DNA from: Georgenia sp. EYE_87
GTDB lineage: Bacteria; Actinomycetota; Actinomycetes; Actinomycetales; Actinomycetaceae
Reading direction: 5' to 3'
NCBI RefSeq assembly: GCF_023148685.1
Contig: NZ_JAHXNL010000014.1
Coordinates: 29,881 to 93,880 of the forward strand
Length of the DNA: 64,000 bases
A model generated the notes under the pieces. That model ran no database searches and was not told where the DNA came from. It was given only the letters and a program-made list of their open reading frames with translations. The stretch's first letter is position 1. Each line of letters opens with the position of its first letter. A program made the translations under genes and the position numbers. This document shows, piece after piece, positions 50,558 through 60,112 of this stretch.

Positions 50558-52549
50558 TCAGCTCGCCGGCGGGACCTTGTACAGCTCGTCCTCGGCCCAG
50601 CCCTCACCGACCGCCAGGTCGTACTGGACGAGGCGGTAGTCCTCGAGAAGCTCGCGGGCCCGCGGGGACAGGTCCGCGGCGGTGATCTGACGGCCCTGCG
50701 GGTCGAGCATGATGCCACGTTCGGCCGCCGGGACCTCCTCGGCGATCTGGGCGAGGAGCGCGTCGTACGGGGTCAGCGGGGCGTTCGCCGCCGAGAGCAG
50801 CTGGTTGAGCAGGTGGTTGGGCCCGAGGAGCTCGGCCACCGGCTCCACGGGCGCCGTCTCGAAGTTGGCCCACACGAACCACGGCGTCTCGTACATCGTC
50901 TGGCCGGGGTTGCGGTTCCAGATCTGGTTGGACCAGATGGCGGGGGAGTGATCGCCGTAGAACAGGACGATCGTGCGCTCGTCGAGCGCCTCCAGGTCGG
51001 CGATCAGCTGCGCGACCGCCTCGTCGCTGTGGCGCAGTCCCCGCAGGTACTGGCCCACCTCGCGGCGGTCCATCGGTGGGAGGGCGCCCTCGACGTCGAT
51101 CGGGTCGTCGTACTTGCCGTCGTACGGGCGGTGGTTCTGCATGGTCACCACGTTGACGACCATCGGGTCCTCGGACGCCTCGAGCTCGTCGACCACCCGG
51201 GTGAAGGTGCCGGCGTCGGAGACGAACGGGTTGTCCTCAACCCGTTCGGCGTCGGCCATGTCGTCCTCGAACGCGGCCCGCTCGAACCCGAAGGTGGCGT
51301 AGACCTCGTCGCGCTTGTAGAAGCTGCGCTGGTAGGGGTGGATCGCGATGGCGGCGTGGTCGGCGCCGACCGAGCGCAGCAGCGAGGGGAAGTCGTCCTC
51401 GTACGGCACGAGCATCTGGTAGGGCGTGTGCATCTGCTCGCGGAAGTTGCTCAGCGACATCCCGGTGAGCACCTCGAACTCGACGTTGGCCGTGCCGCCG
51501 CCGTAGTCGGAGCTGAGCATCGTGCCCGAGGGAGTCTGCGCCATGAGGGCGCGGGTGAACGGGATCGGGTCCTCGGCGACCTCCAGGCCGTCCAGCCGGG
51601 TCGGGTCGGTGAAGGACTCGCTGAGCACGACCAGCACGTTCGTGTCCGCCAGCGCCCCGGCGTCGCGGGAGGCGTTGGCCTCGGCGGCGACGGCGGCGTA
51701 CTTCTCCGTGACCTCCCGCAGCCTCGCCTCGGAGTAGCCGTCCGGCCGCTCCATCGCCGTGCCCGGCATGTTGTAGAGCACGCCGGAGACGAACCCGTTC
51801 TCCGCGTAGTTCTCCACCTGGTTCCAGCGCGCCCAGTCCGGGCCGGAACGCTCCCACAGGGTCCGCAGCGGGTTGCCGTCCTCGTTGAACGCCCCCGCGG
51901 TCGCGAGCACGCCGACGGCGAGGAGCCCGGCCGTTGCCCGCGGGACGAGCGCCCGCACTCGTTCGCGGGGCGTGAGGGCGGCCCGGCGCGGCTGCCCGGA
52001 CCGCCGTCGTCGGAGAACCAGTGCCACGGCGACCGCAGCCAGGACGACGGCGGCGAGCCCGGCCAGCACGAGGCCCGGCGCGACACCGATGCTGTCCAGG
52101 AGCAGCCCGGCCTCGCCCAGGTACTCGACGTCGGTGGGGTAGAGCGGCTCCCCGCGCATCAGCATCTTCTGGTAGTCCGCGAAGGCGATGACCGCCCCGA
52201 GGGCGCCGCTGACGAGCGCCGTGAGCCAGAGCCGGCCGAGGACCGCGTGGATCAGCACCACCGCCGCCCACACGACCAGGACCTGCAGCGCCAGCTGGTC
52301 GGTCCGCCAGGTGGCGACCCGCTCGAGCGGCGGGAGCCACGGGTCGGTCTGCACGTGCACCAGCTCGAGGACGGTCGTGACGACGACGGCGACGGCGAGC
52401 GTCAGCGCCGTCACCGGGACGGCCCGCTCGGCCGCGTCCACCGCGCGCCGCAGCCACGGCCGCCGCGGGCGTGCGGGGCCTTGGTCGTCGGGCGCCTGGG
52501 TCGGCGGGACGACATCGGCGGCGCGGGTGGCGCTGGAGGTCTGGAGCAT
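50558..52549 (-). CDS. LTA-synthase-like sulfatase-fold membrane protein
   Basis: 663 residues. Four or five membrane helices in the first 200 residues, then an extracellular sulfatase/phosphoglycerol-transferase domain: LVVLSESFTDPTRLDGLEVAED, GGGTANVEFEVLTGMSLSNFREQ (nucleophile Thr) and LFYGDHSPAIWSNQ (metal His). Enzymes of this shape polymerise glycerol-phosphate on a lipid anchor or modify surface polymers. ATG at 52549. Convergent to the metallo-hydrolase gene and divergent from dnaE2, lying inside the mutasome region. Confidence 0.88.
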   Translation of the reverse strand: MLQTSSATRAADVVPPTQAPDDQGPARPRRPWLRRAVDAAERAVPVTALTLAVAVVVTTVLELVHVQTDPWLPPLERVATWRTDQLALQVLVVWAAVVLIHAVLGRLWLTALVSGALGAVIAFADYQKMLMRGEPLYPTDVEYLGEAGLLLDSIGVAPGLVLAGLAAVVLAAVAVALVLRRRRSGQPRRAALTPRERVRALVPRATAGLLAVGVLATAGAFNEDGNPLRTLWERSGPDWARWNQVENYAENGFVSGVLYNMPGTAMERPDGYSEARLREVTEKYAAVAAEANASRDAGALADTNVLVVLSESFTDPTRLDGLEVAEDPIPFTRALMAQTPSGTMLSSDYGGGTANVEFEVLTGMSLSNFREQMHTPYQMLVPYEDDFPSLLRSVGADHAAIAIHPYQRSFYKRDEVYATFGFERAAFEDDMADAERVEDNPFVSDAGTFTRVVDELEASEDPMVVNVVTMQNHRPYDGKYDDPIDVEGALPPMDRREVGQYLRGLRHSDEAVAQLIADLEALDERTIVLFYGDHSPAIWSNQIWNRNPGQTMYETPWFVWANFETAPVEPVAELLGPNHLLNQLLSAANAPLTPYDALLAQIAEEVPAAERGIMLDPQGRQITAADLSPRARELLEDYRLVQYDLAVGEGWAEDELYKVPPAS

Positions 52550-52749
52550 CGGAGCCGTTCGGTCGGGGACTGCGCGGCCGTGGACTGCCGCTGTTCTACG
52601 CCGTCGCGTGAGTAAACGCTATCTGAATCCTGGATGAACTCCGCGTACGTGGCGGGCGATGCCAGAGCTGCCGACGTGGGGCGCGACCGGACGCCCGGTG
52701 TTGGTTCTGCAGGCTCCAGCACAGGGCATCCAGCTCGGTCCGTGGCGTG

Positions 52750-52765
52750 TCGAACAGCAGTTCGA
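52750..52765 (+). promoter_or_regulatory. LexA box (SOS) of dnaE2
   Basis: TCGAACAGCAGTTCGA is a perfect consensus match. Its last base adjoins the -10 box, so LexA bound here would exclude RNA polymerase. Confidence 0.92.
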
Positions 52766-52771
52766 TATGAT
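52766..52771 (+). promoter_or_regulatory. -10 box of dnaE2, leaderless
   Basis: TATGAT, five of six bases of the consensus, six bases before the GTG start at 52778. Transcription should begin at the start codon. Confidence 0.7.
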
Positions 52772-52777
52772 GGGAAT

Positions 52778-55700
52778 GTGCCAGCCGTCCCGTACGCCGA
52801 GCTGCACGCGCACTCGGCCTTCAGCTTCCTCGACGGCGCGAACCTCCCCGAGGAGCTCGCCGCCGAGGCGGCCCGGCTGCGCCTGTCCGGGCTGGCGCTG
52901 ACCGACCACGACGGGCTCTACGGCGTGGTGCGCCTGGCCGAGGCGGCCCGGACGCTCGGCCTGCCCACCGTGCTCGGCGCCGAGCTGAACCTCGGCACCA
53001 CGGGGCGGGCCGGCGCCCACGAGGGACCGGGCGGGGTGCCGGGCATGAGCGGCCGCCCCGACCCCGACGGCACCCACCTGCTCGTCCTCGCCCGCGGCCC
53101 CGAGGGCTACCGGCGTCTCTCGCGCGCGATCGCCCGCGGGCACCTGGACTCCGGGGCCAAGGGGCGCGCCGAGCTGGACCTCGAGGACCTTGCCGCGCAG
53201 GCAGGCGGGGAGTGGCTGGTGCTCACCGGGTGCCGCAAGGGCGCAGTGCGCCGGGCCCTGGAGGGTGGGGCCGGCTCCGCCGCCCGAGCGGAGCTGGACC
53301 GCCTCACCGCCCTGTTCGGCCGTGAGAACGTGGCCGTGGAGATCACCGACACCGGGGCGCCGCTGGACTCATCCCGCAACGACGCCCTCGCCGACCTCGC
53401 CCGCGCCACGGGCCTGCCGCTGGTCGCCACCGGGGCCGTGCACTGCGCCCGCCCCGCCGACCAGCGCCTCGCCGACGTCCTCGCCGCCACCCGGGCCCGC
53501 GCCTCGCTGGACGAGATCGACGGCTGGCTGCCCGCCGCGCCGGCCCACCTGCGCTCGGGGGCGGAGATGGCGGCCCGGCACCACCGGCACCCCGAGGCGG
53601 TGCCGACGTCCGTGGCGCTCGCGGCCGAGTGCGCGTTCGACCTGCAGCTCGTGGCGCCGAACCTGCCCCCGCACCCCGTGCCGGACGGGCACACCGAGGC
53701 CACCTGGCTGCGCGAGCTGACCTACCGCGGCGCCGCCGAGCGGTACGGGCCGCGCGGGGCGGAGCGCGTGCCGGGCGCTTACGACATGATCGAGCACGAG
53801 CTGAAGATCATCACCGACCTGGACTTCCCCGGCTACTTCCTCATCGTCCACGAGATCGTCGGGTTCTGCCGGGACCGGGGGATCCTGTGCCAGGGGCGCG
53901 GGTCGGCGGCGAACTCGGCGGTCTGCTACGCGTTGGGGATCACCGCCGTCGACGCCGTCCAGCACCGGCTGCTGTTCGAGCGGTTCCTCTCCCCGGGGCG
54001 GTCCGGCCCGCCGGACATCGACCTCGACATCGAGTCGGGGCGCCGCGAGGAGGTCATCCAGTTCGTCTACGGCCGCTACGGGCGCGAGCACGCCGCCCAG
54101 GTGGCCAACGTCATCTCCTACCGGCCGCGCTCGGCGGTGCGCGACGCCGCCCGGGCGTTCGGCTACGACGTCGGCCAGCAGGACGCCTGGTCCAAGAGCA
54201 TCGAGCGGTGGCGGTCCCTCGTCCGGCCCGACGGTCAGAACGGCGAGGCGCTCCGCACCCGGGACGGGCGGGCCGCGGGCCCGGCGGACGACGTCTCCGG
54301 CATCCCCGCGCCGGTGATCGAGGTGGCTGAGCAGATGCTGCGCCTCCCGCGGCACCTGGGCATCCACTCCGGCGGCATGGTGCTGTGCGACCGGCCGGTC
54401 ATCGAGGTGTGCCCGGTGGAGTGGGCCACCATGCCGGGGCGCACGGTGCTGCAGTGGGACAAGGACGACTGCGCCGACGCCGGCCTGGTGAAGTTCGACC
54501 TGCTGGGGCTGGGGATGCTTACCGCCCTGCGGCTGGCGTTCGAGACGATCAACGTCGGCGGCGGGGCGGCGCGGTGGGGCGTCGACGGCGAGCTCGGTCT
54601 GCACAACCTCCCGCAGGAGGACCCGGCCGTGTACGACCTGTTGTGCGCGGCCGACACCGTGGGCGTGTTCCAGGTGGAGTCGCGCGCCCAGATGGCCACG
54701 CTGCCGCGGCTGCGGCCGCGGGAGTTCTACGACATCGTCGTCGAGGTGGCGCTCATCCGCCCCGGCCCCATCCAGGGCGACTCCGTCAACCCCTACATCA
54801 ACCGGCGTCTCGGCCGGGAGAAGGTCACCTACCTCCACCCGCTGCTCGAGCCCGCGCTGTCCAAGACGCTCGGGGTGCCGCTGTTTCAGGAGCAGCTGAT
54901 GCAGATCGCCATGGACGTCGCGAACTTCAGCCCCGCCGAGGCCGACCAGCTGCGCAAGGCCATGGGCTCCAAGCGCTCCGAGGAGCGGATGGAGGCCCTG
55001 CACGGTCGGCTGCTGCTGGGCATGGAGGGCAACGGGGTGCCCCCGGACGTGGCGGAGAAGATCTACGACAAGCTCAAGGCCTTCGCCGACTTCGGCTTTC
55101 CCGAGTCGCACTCGTTCTCCTTCGCCTATCTCGTCTACGCCAGCTCCTGGGTCAAGGTCCACCACCCGGAGGCGTTCTACGCCGCGCTGCTGGCCGCCCA
55201 GCCCATGGGCTTCTACTCCCCGCAGTCCCTGGTGGCCGACGCACGCCGGCACGGCGTCGCGGTGCTGCGGGCGGACGTCAACGCCTCCGCGGAGCAGGCG
55301 TGCGTCGAACCCCTGACGACGGCGGAGCTGCGGGCTGCCGCGGCCCGTGGCCCGGCCGCGACGGACGTCGCGCACCTGGTTCACCCCGACCCCGACCTGG
55401 CCGTGCGGCTCGGGCTGGCCCCGGTGCGCGGGGTGGGGGAGAAGGTGGCCGGGCGGATCGTCGCCGAGCGCGAACGGGGTGGCACGTTCGCGGACCTGCC
55501 CGACCTTGCCCGCCGCGTCGACCTCACCGCCGCCCAGCTCGAGGCGCTGGCCACCGCGGGGGCGCTGGGCTGCTTCGGCCTCGAGCGGCGCGAGGCGCTG
55601 TGGTCCGCGGGCGTGCTGGCGGGCGAGCACGGGCGCCGGCACTCCGGGCGCCCGCGGCGCAGCGGCGGGACCGGTGCGATGGGAGGCGGACGAGACGGCG

Positions 55701-56305
55701 GCGGACGAGACGGCGGCGGGCGAGCTGGCGGGCGGGGCCCGGCGGCGGGACGCCCACCCATGGGGGCGTGGAAGGTGTCCGCCGGCACCCGGAAGATCGC
55801 GCAGCGCGAGGAGCCGCCGGCCGGCGACGTCTGGTTCCAGCCGCCGCTGCCGTTCACCGCGGTGGGGACCGAGGCTCCGCCGCTGCCGGAGATGGACGGG
55901 GTGGAGACCGCCGTCGCCGACGTCTGGGCCACCGGCGTCTCGCCGGACTCCTTCCCCACGCAGTTCCGGCGGGCCGACCTGGCCGCCGGCGGGGTGCTCA
56001 CCGTCGCCGACCTGGCGGACCGGGAACCGGGAGAGCGTCTGCGGGTCGGTGGCGTGGTGACCCACCGGCAGCGCCCAGGCACCGCCTCGGGAATCACGTT
56101 CCTGTCGCTGGAGGACGAGACCGGGCTGCTCAACGTGGTGTGCTCGGCGGGTCTGTGGGCGAAGTACCGCCTGGTGGCCCGCACCAGCGCCGCGCTCGTG
56201 GTGCGCGGGACCCTCGAGCGGGCCGACGGCGTGACGAACCTCGTGGCGGACAAGATCGAGCCGCTCAGCCTGGTGGTGCCGTCGAGCTCGCGAGACTTCC
56301 GATAG
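52778..56305 (+). CDS. dnaE2: error-prone DNA polymerase III alpha, DnaE2 (ImuC)
   Basis: 1175 residues. The catalytic subunit of the damage-tolerance mutasome. PHP domain at the N terminus (YAELHAHSAFSFLDGANLPEEL), C-family polymerase motifs GRGSAANSAVCYALGIT and PDIDLDIE (two catalytic Asp), helix-hairpin-helix region, and a C-terminal OB fold (GGVVTHRQRPGTASGITFLSLEDETGLLNVVC). A Gly/Asp/Arg-rich linker around residue 965-990 accounts for extra length. GTG at 52778 is chosen because the LexA box and -10 end immediately before it; the longer upstream frame is part of the promoter. Confidence 0.93.
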   Translation: MPAVPYAELHAHSAFSFLDGANLPEELAAEAARLRLSGLALTDHDGLYGVVRLAEAARTLGLPTVLGAELNLGTTGRAGAHEGPGGVPGMSGRPDPDGTHLLVLARGPEGYRRLSRAIARGHLDSGAKGRAELDLEDLAAQAGGEWLVLTGCRKGAVRRALEGGAGSAARAELDRLTALFGRENVAVEITDTGAPLDSSRNDALADLARATGLPLVATGAVHCARPADQRLADVLAATRARASLDEIDGWLPAAPAHLRSGAEMAARHHRHPEAVPTSVALAAECAFDLQLVAPNLPPHPVPDGHTEATWLRELTYRGAAERYGPRGAERVPGAYDMIEHELKIITDLDFPGYFLIVHEIVGFCRDRGILCQGRGSAANSAVCYALGITAVDAVQHRLLFERFLSPGRSGPPDIDLDIESGRREEVIQFVYGRYGREHAAQVANVISYRPRSAVRDAARAFGYDVGQQDAWSKSIERWRSLVRPDGQNGEALRTRDGRAAGPADDVSGIPAPVIEVAEQMLRLPRHLGIHSGGMVLCDRPVIEVCPVEWATMPGRTVLQWDKDDCADAGLVKFDLLGLGMLTALRLAFETINVGGGAARWGVDGELGLHNLPQEDPAVYDLLCAADTVGVFQVESRAQMATLPRLRPREFYDIVVEVALIRPGPIQGDSVNPYINRRLGREKVTYLHPLLEPALSKTLGVPLFQEQLMQIAMDVANFSPAEADQLRKAMGSKRSEERMEALHGRLLLGMEGNGVPPDVAEKIYDKLKAFADFGFPESHSFSFAYLVYASSWVKVHHPEAFYAALLAAQPMGFYSPQSLVADARRHGVAVLRADVNASAEQACVEPLTTAELRAAAARGPAATDVAHLVHPDPDLAVRLGLAPVRGVGEKVAGRIVAERERGGTFADLPDLARRVDLTAAQLEALATAGALGCFGLERREALWSAGVLAGEHGRRHSGRPRRSGGTGAMGGGRDGGGRDGGGRAGGRGPAAGRPPMGAWKVSAGTRKIAQREEPPAGDVWFQPPLPFTAVGTEAPPLPEMDGVETAVADVWATGVSPDSFPTQFRRADLAAGGVLTVADLADREPGERLRVGGVVTHRQRPGTASGITFLSLEDETGLLNVVCSAGLWAKYRLVARTSAALVVRGTLERADGVTNLVADKIEPLSLVVPSSSRDFR

Positions 56306-56313
56306 CTTCCACA

Positions 56314-58173
56314 TCAGAACGGGATCTCCTCCTCGTCCGGCCACGCCTTCGGCGGCAGCTGCACGAGGCTCCCGTCCGGGCAGCGCCGGTACCGGTGACC
56401 GGACGGCGCGGTCCAGACGTACACACCCTCGATCCCGGTCTCGACGCGGAAACCGCCCGAGGTCTTGAGGACGTGGTCGCGGTCGCACAGCGGCTCCAGG
56501 TTCCAGGACGCGGTGACCCCGCCCAGGGCCCATGCCAGTCCGTGATCGAGCTGGCACCGGTCGGCGGGCACGGAGCAGCCGGGGAGGATGCAGGTACGGT
56601 CGCGCTGGCGGACGTACCGGGCCAGCTCGGCCGGCGGGCGGTACGTCGTGCGCCCGACGTCGTGGACGAGGCCGGTGATCGGATCCGTGATGATCCGGCG
56701 CCAGGTGCCACCGAGAGCGAACAGTCGGGCGACCGCGGGCGTCACGGGTCCGATGCCGGAGATCTCCGCGACCTCCGCCGTCGGCTCGTCCAGCGCGGGG
56801 AGCGGATCCTTCCTTTCCGGCGGCGCCGGATCCGGCGGTGCGGCGAGCGGATCCCCGGGCTTCGGCGGCGCCGGATCCGAGAGCCGGTCGGGTGGTTCTC
56901 TTCCTGTTGTCGTGCCCGGGGTGCACCCGATGTGCTCGAGGTTCTCCTCGGGGATGACCAGGGAGAACGGGACGGTGACGTTGATCTTGATCCGGTCCGA
57001 GAGGGGGAACGGACGCAGCGCGGGACCGGAGCGGCTGTCCGTGTGCCCGCCGGGCGTGACGGTCCGCGGGATAGGAGGCGTCAGGACCGAGTCGGCCGGC
57101 GGCGCCTGGCCGATCCAGCCGGTGGCCAGCGCGTGGTGCGACATGGCGGCGAGCGCGTCGAACCGCAGCTGGTCCGTGCTCCGCCCGTCGCCGTCGGCTC
57201 TGGCCGCCGTCGCGGCGGCCTGGAGTGCTACGTCCACCGCGACGACGTCTTCGGCGGGCCCGACGATCGTCATCGAAGCCATTCCCTCGGGCAGCGGTCG
57301 CAGCCGGGTGACGTGCCGCTTCTCGCTCGCCCTCTTGTGCCTCAGCTCCGCGTCGTGCGGATCGACGCCGATCAGCGCGCGATTGAGGTCCTGCACGAGC
57401 TGGCGATGGGTGCGCCGCCCTGCACCGGGCAGGACCTCGGCCTGGACCTGCCATGCGACCGCCTCCGGGTACCCGGACAGCGTCGTGACGATCGTGGTTG
57501 CCTTGCGCATGTCGATCTCGCCGCGTTCAAGGGCTTCGGCGGTCTCGACGAGGGTGCCTGAGAACGCGTCGCCGACGGCGATCAGGTTCGTCGCTTCGCC
57601 CCGGGTGACGGTCAGTCGCATGGCGAGCTCGGCGGCGGCGAACGGGACCGAGCGCTTGCCGATCGGCGTCTCGATCTCGCCGCGCATCGACTCCTTGGCG
57701 GCCAGCATGGCGGCCGTCCTGGCGGCCCCTGCCGCCGCATACGCCTCAAGCCGCTTGAAGGCCGCGACCATCTCCACCGCGGTGTACTCGTCGACCTCGA
57801 GCGCGGGCAGCTCCTCGAGCAGCTGGGTGAGATCGCTGCTCGGATGCAGGCTGCGGAGCAGCCAGGCCGGCACCTGCCCCGGCCCGTCGTCCTCGTCCTC
57901 GCTCTCCGGTCCGAGGAGGGCGGCCCGCAGCGCCGCGGTCAGGCTCCGGTCGTGCTCGGTCGGCCCCGGCCGCGCCTCGGGATCGTAGATCTCGTCCGGG
58001 TCACCGCCGTCGGGCCAGTCCAGGTCCTCGGGGAGCTGTGCCACGGCGATGCGTTCCGCGTGTGCGCGCAGCTTGTCGGCGAGCTCCCGGCGGTGTGCCT
58101 CGCACCGGAGGTCGCGGCTGCAGTTGGCACACGCGTCCTCGGTGTGTGTGGTGTCCCGGGCCCCCTCGTCCAT
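56314..58173 (-). CDS. DUF222-HNH endonuclease (13E12-type), copy 2
   Basis: 619 residues. DUF222 helical domain in the first 300 residues, low-complexity middle (repeated PAPPKPGDPLAAP-like text), and a C-terminal HNH: CILPGCSVPADRCQLDHGLAWALGGVTASWNLEPLCDRDHVLKT. A small Cys/His cluster (CANCSRDLRCEAH) lies at the N terminus. ATG at 58173 follows TATGTT by six bases. The promoter overlaps a near-match LexA box, so SOS induction is likely. Copy 1 at 30.2 kb shares the fold but lacks such a box. Confidence 0.88.
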   Translation of the reverse strand: MDEGARDTTHTEDACANCSRDLRCEAHRRELADKLRAHAERIAVAQLPEDLDWPDGGDPDEIYDPEARPGPTEHDRSLTAALRAALLGPESEDEDDGPGQVPAWLLRSLHPSSDLTQLLEELPALEVDEYTAVEMVAAFKRLEAYAAAGAARTAAMLAAKESMRGEIETPIGKRSVPFAAAELAMRLTVTRGEATNLIAVGDAFSGTLVETAEALERGEIDMRKATTIVTTLSGYPEAVAWQVQAEVLPGAGRRTHRQLVQDLNRALIGVDPHDAELRHKRASEKRHVTRLRPLPEGMASMTIVGPAEDVVAVDVALQAAATAARADGDGRSTDQLRFDALAAMSHHALATGWIGQAPPADSVLTPPIPRTVTPGGHTDSRSGPALRPFPLSDRIKINVTVPFSLVIPEENLEHIGCTPGTTTGREPPDRLSDPAPPKPGDPLAAPPDPAPPERKDPLPALDEPTAEVAEISGIGPVTPAVARLFALGGTWRRIITDPITGLVHDVGRTTYRPPAELARYVRQRDRTCILPGCSVPADRCQLDHGLAWALGGVTASWNLEPLCDRDHVLKTSGGFRVETGIEGVYVWTAPSGHRYRRCPDGSLVQLPPKAWPDEEEIPF

Positions 58174-58176
58174 GAC

Positions 58177-58192
58177 CCAAACATACGTTCGA
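58177..58192 (-). promoter_or_regulatory. near-match LexA box over the -10 of HNH copy 2
   Basis: On the minus strand TCGAACGTATGTTTGG: the first half is a perfect SOS half-site, the second GTTTGG matches four of six. The -10 TATGTT (58180-58185) lies inside it, and the ATG follows six bases later. Confidence 0.6.
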
Positions 58193-58371
58193 CCACTGAC
58201 ATCGTCCGCAAAGGCAACGCGCATGGAGCATCAGCGCAGGTCACGCCGCCAAGGCCGCGAATGGTAGGGCCGTAGACCGAGGGCGCAGGGCTTCGCCCGC
58301 CGAATGCGTTCACGCCTCTGCGGCGGTGGCGTGGCGAGGGCGCATCACTTCGTCCCGCCGTCGTACGTCCG

Positions 58372-60084
58372 TCAGGCAGCGCCGTCGGGCCGGCCGTCGG
58401 ATCGGGGCGTCGCCGGTGGGGTCACGGCGTGTGGGCCCTCCGAGAGCTCGCTCGCCGCCGGGGCGGGTGCGGCTTCCTCGCCGGTCGACGAGTGCCGCCG
58501 CTCGACCGCGGCTTCCCCCGTCGCGCCGTGCGCCGTCGCGCCGTGCGCCGTCGCGCCGTGCGCCGTTGCGGCGTGCGCCGTCGAGCCCTTGGCCGTCCCG
58601 CCGTACAGCGTGGAGCCCTTCACCGTCGCGCCGTAGACCGTCGAGCTCCGCGCGACTGACGCTCCAGGAACCGCGGGCTCGGCCGGCGGCTCCGCGAACG
58701 GCGAGCGACCGCCGTCGGGCCCGTTCCGGGCCGCCATCCGTGTTCCCGGCCGATCGGCCACCGCAGGCATCTCCTCCATCGGCGGGTCGACCGTGCGGAT
58801 CGCGGAGTACACCGCCCACGTGACCGCCAGCAGGGGGATGGCGATGATGGCGCCGAGGAGGCCGCCGAGGAACGTACCGGCGGTCACGCCGAGCGCGACG
58901 ACCACGGGGTGCAGGGACACCTGCTTGCCCATCACCAGCGGTTCGAGGATGTGCCCCTCGATCTGCCCGATGAGCGCGACGCCGATCGTGACGATCAGGG
59001 CGTCGAGAAAACCGTTGGCCGCCAGGGCGACGACGGCGGCGACGACCATCGCCGCCGGCGCACCGATGAGCGGGATGAAGGCACCGATGAAGACGAGGAC
59101 CGACAGGGGAGCGGCGAGCGGCACCCCGACGATCGTGAGCAGGATGAACGCCATGATGCCGTCGGCCGTGGCGACGATCATCGTGCCGCGCGCGTAGCCG
59201 GAGAAGGTGTACCAGCCGGCGGTGGCGGCCGCGTGGGTGCGCTCGCGGTTCTTCGCGGGCAACTGGTTGAGGAACCAGCGCCACATGAAGCCGCCCCGGG
59301 CGAGGAAGAAGATCGTCAGGAACAGGCTCAGCGCCAGCACCGTGAAGACCAGGGCCACCGCCCCGGCGTTGCTCAGCACCTGCCCGACGAGGTCGCCGGC
59401 GTTCTCCTGGAGGTACGCGGTGGCCTGCGCGACCGCCTCGTTGATGGCGTCGTTGATCTCGGCCTGGGTGAAGTGGAACGGCAGCGGGCCGCTCTCGAAG
59501 AACTCGAGGATGGTGTCGATACCGTCGGTGAACCGGTTGGCCAGGCTCTCCCACTGCCCCGCGACGGAGGAGATCACGTACGTGAGCAACCCGGCGACGA
59601 CCATCAGCGTGCCGAGCAGCGCCAGCACCGTCGCCAGGCCACGGGGCATGTATCGCGCGAGCCCGCTGACGATCGGGTCCAGCACGGAGGTGACGACCAG
59701 GGACAGGAAGACGGCGATGAAGACGACCTGGATCCGGCTGGTCGCGAAGACCACCATGCCGACGACGATGACGATGCCGATGACCAGCCACGCCATCGTG
59801 CCGTACTTGCGGATCCAGCCAGGCACGCCGTCGGCCGGGGCGTCGACGTGGGCGGCGCGCTCCGGCATCCGCCGCACGCTCACCCGGGCGGCGTGCGAGG
59901 GCCGGAAGGCGCGGCTCACGACGCCATCGGGCGAGGAGCCCGCGGGCACCTGGCCGAGCGCCGCCTGCGAGACGACCTGGTCGACGGAGGTGGTGTGCGA
60001 GGGGCGCACCCGGCGCTGGACGCGCCGGCCCACCTGCCGGCTCACCTGACCCAGCAGCTTCCTCGGATCGCGCCTCGCACTCAT
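58372..60084 (-). CDS. AI-2E family transporter with repetitive C-terminal tail
   Basis: 570 residues. About eight membrane helices between residues 90 and 440; GFMWRWFLNQLPAKNRERTHAAATAGWYTFSGYARGTMIVATADGIMAFILL and FIGAFIPLIGAPAAMVVAAVVAL are typical of the AI-2E/PerM permease family, whose substrates are mostly unknown. The 90-residue N-terminal region is basic and cytosolic. After the last helix a tail of about 130 residues carries eight pentapeptide-like repeats (GATAHGATAHGAT...). ATG at 60084; CAGACT lies seven bases before it. Confidence 0.88.
   Translation of the reverse strand: MSARRDPRKLLGQVSRQVGRRVQRRVRPSHTTSVDQVVSQAALGQVPAGSSPDGVVSRAFRPSHAARVSVRRMPERAAHVDAPADGVPGWIRKYGTMAWLVIGIVIVVGMVVFATSRIQVVFIAVFLSLVVTSVLDPIVSGLARYMPRGLATVLALLGTLMVVAGLLTYVISSVAGQWESLANRFTDGIDTILEFFESGPLPFHFTQAEINDAINEAVAQATAYLQENAGDLVGQVLSNAGAVALVFTVLALSLFLTIFFLARGGFMWRWFLNQLPAKNRERTHAAATAGWYTFSGYARGTMIVATADGIMAFILLTIVGVPLAAPLSVLVFIGAFIPLIGAPAAMVVAAVVALAANGFLDALIVTIGVALIGQIEGHILEPLVMGKQVSLHPVVVALGVTAGTFLGGLLGAIIAIPLLAVTWAVYSAIRTVDPPMEEMPAVADRPGTRMAARNGPDGGRSPFAEPPAEPAVPGASVARSSTVYGATVKGSTLYGGTAKGSTAHAATAHGATAHGATAHGATGEAAVERRHSSTGEEAAPAPAASELSEGPHAVTPPATPRSDGRPDGAA
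58521..58640. repeat. eight 15-base tandem repeats in the AI-2E transporter gene
   Basis: TCGCGCCGTGCGCCG occurs three times exactly (58521-58565), followed by five diverged units to 58640. Each adds five residues to the transporter tail. Confidence 0.9.
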
Positions 60085-60112
60085 CGCGATCAGTCTGCAC
60101 CAGAAGCGCTGG

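Noticed and set aside
53369..57454. A 1361-codon minus-strand frame covering the dnaE2 region
   Set aside because: Runs across dnaE2 and HNH genes; low-complexity Arg/Gly/Pro text with no motif, typical of a GC shadow.
30201..58173. The two DUF222-HNH genes as a mobile element pair bounding the region
   Set aside because: No terminal repeats, target duplications or transposase seen; they are likely individual members of a dispersed family.
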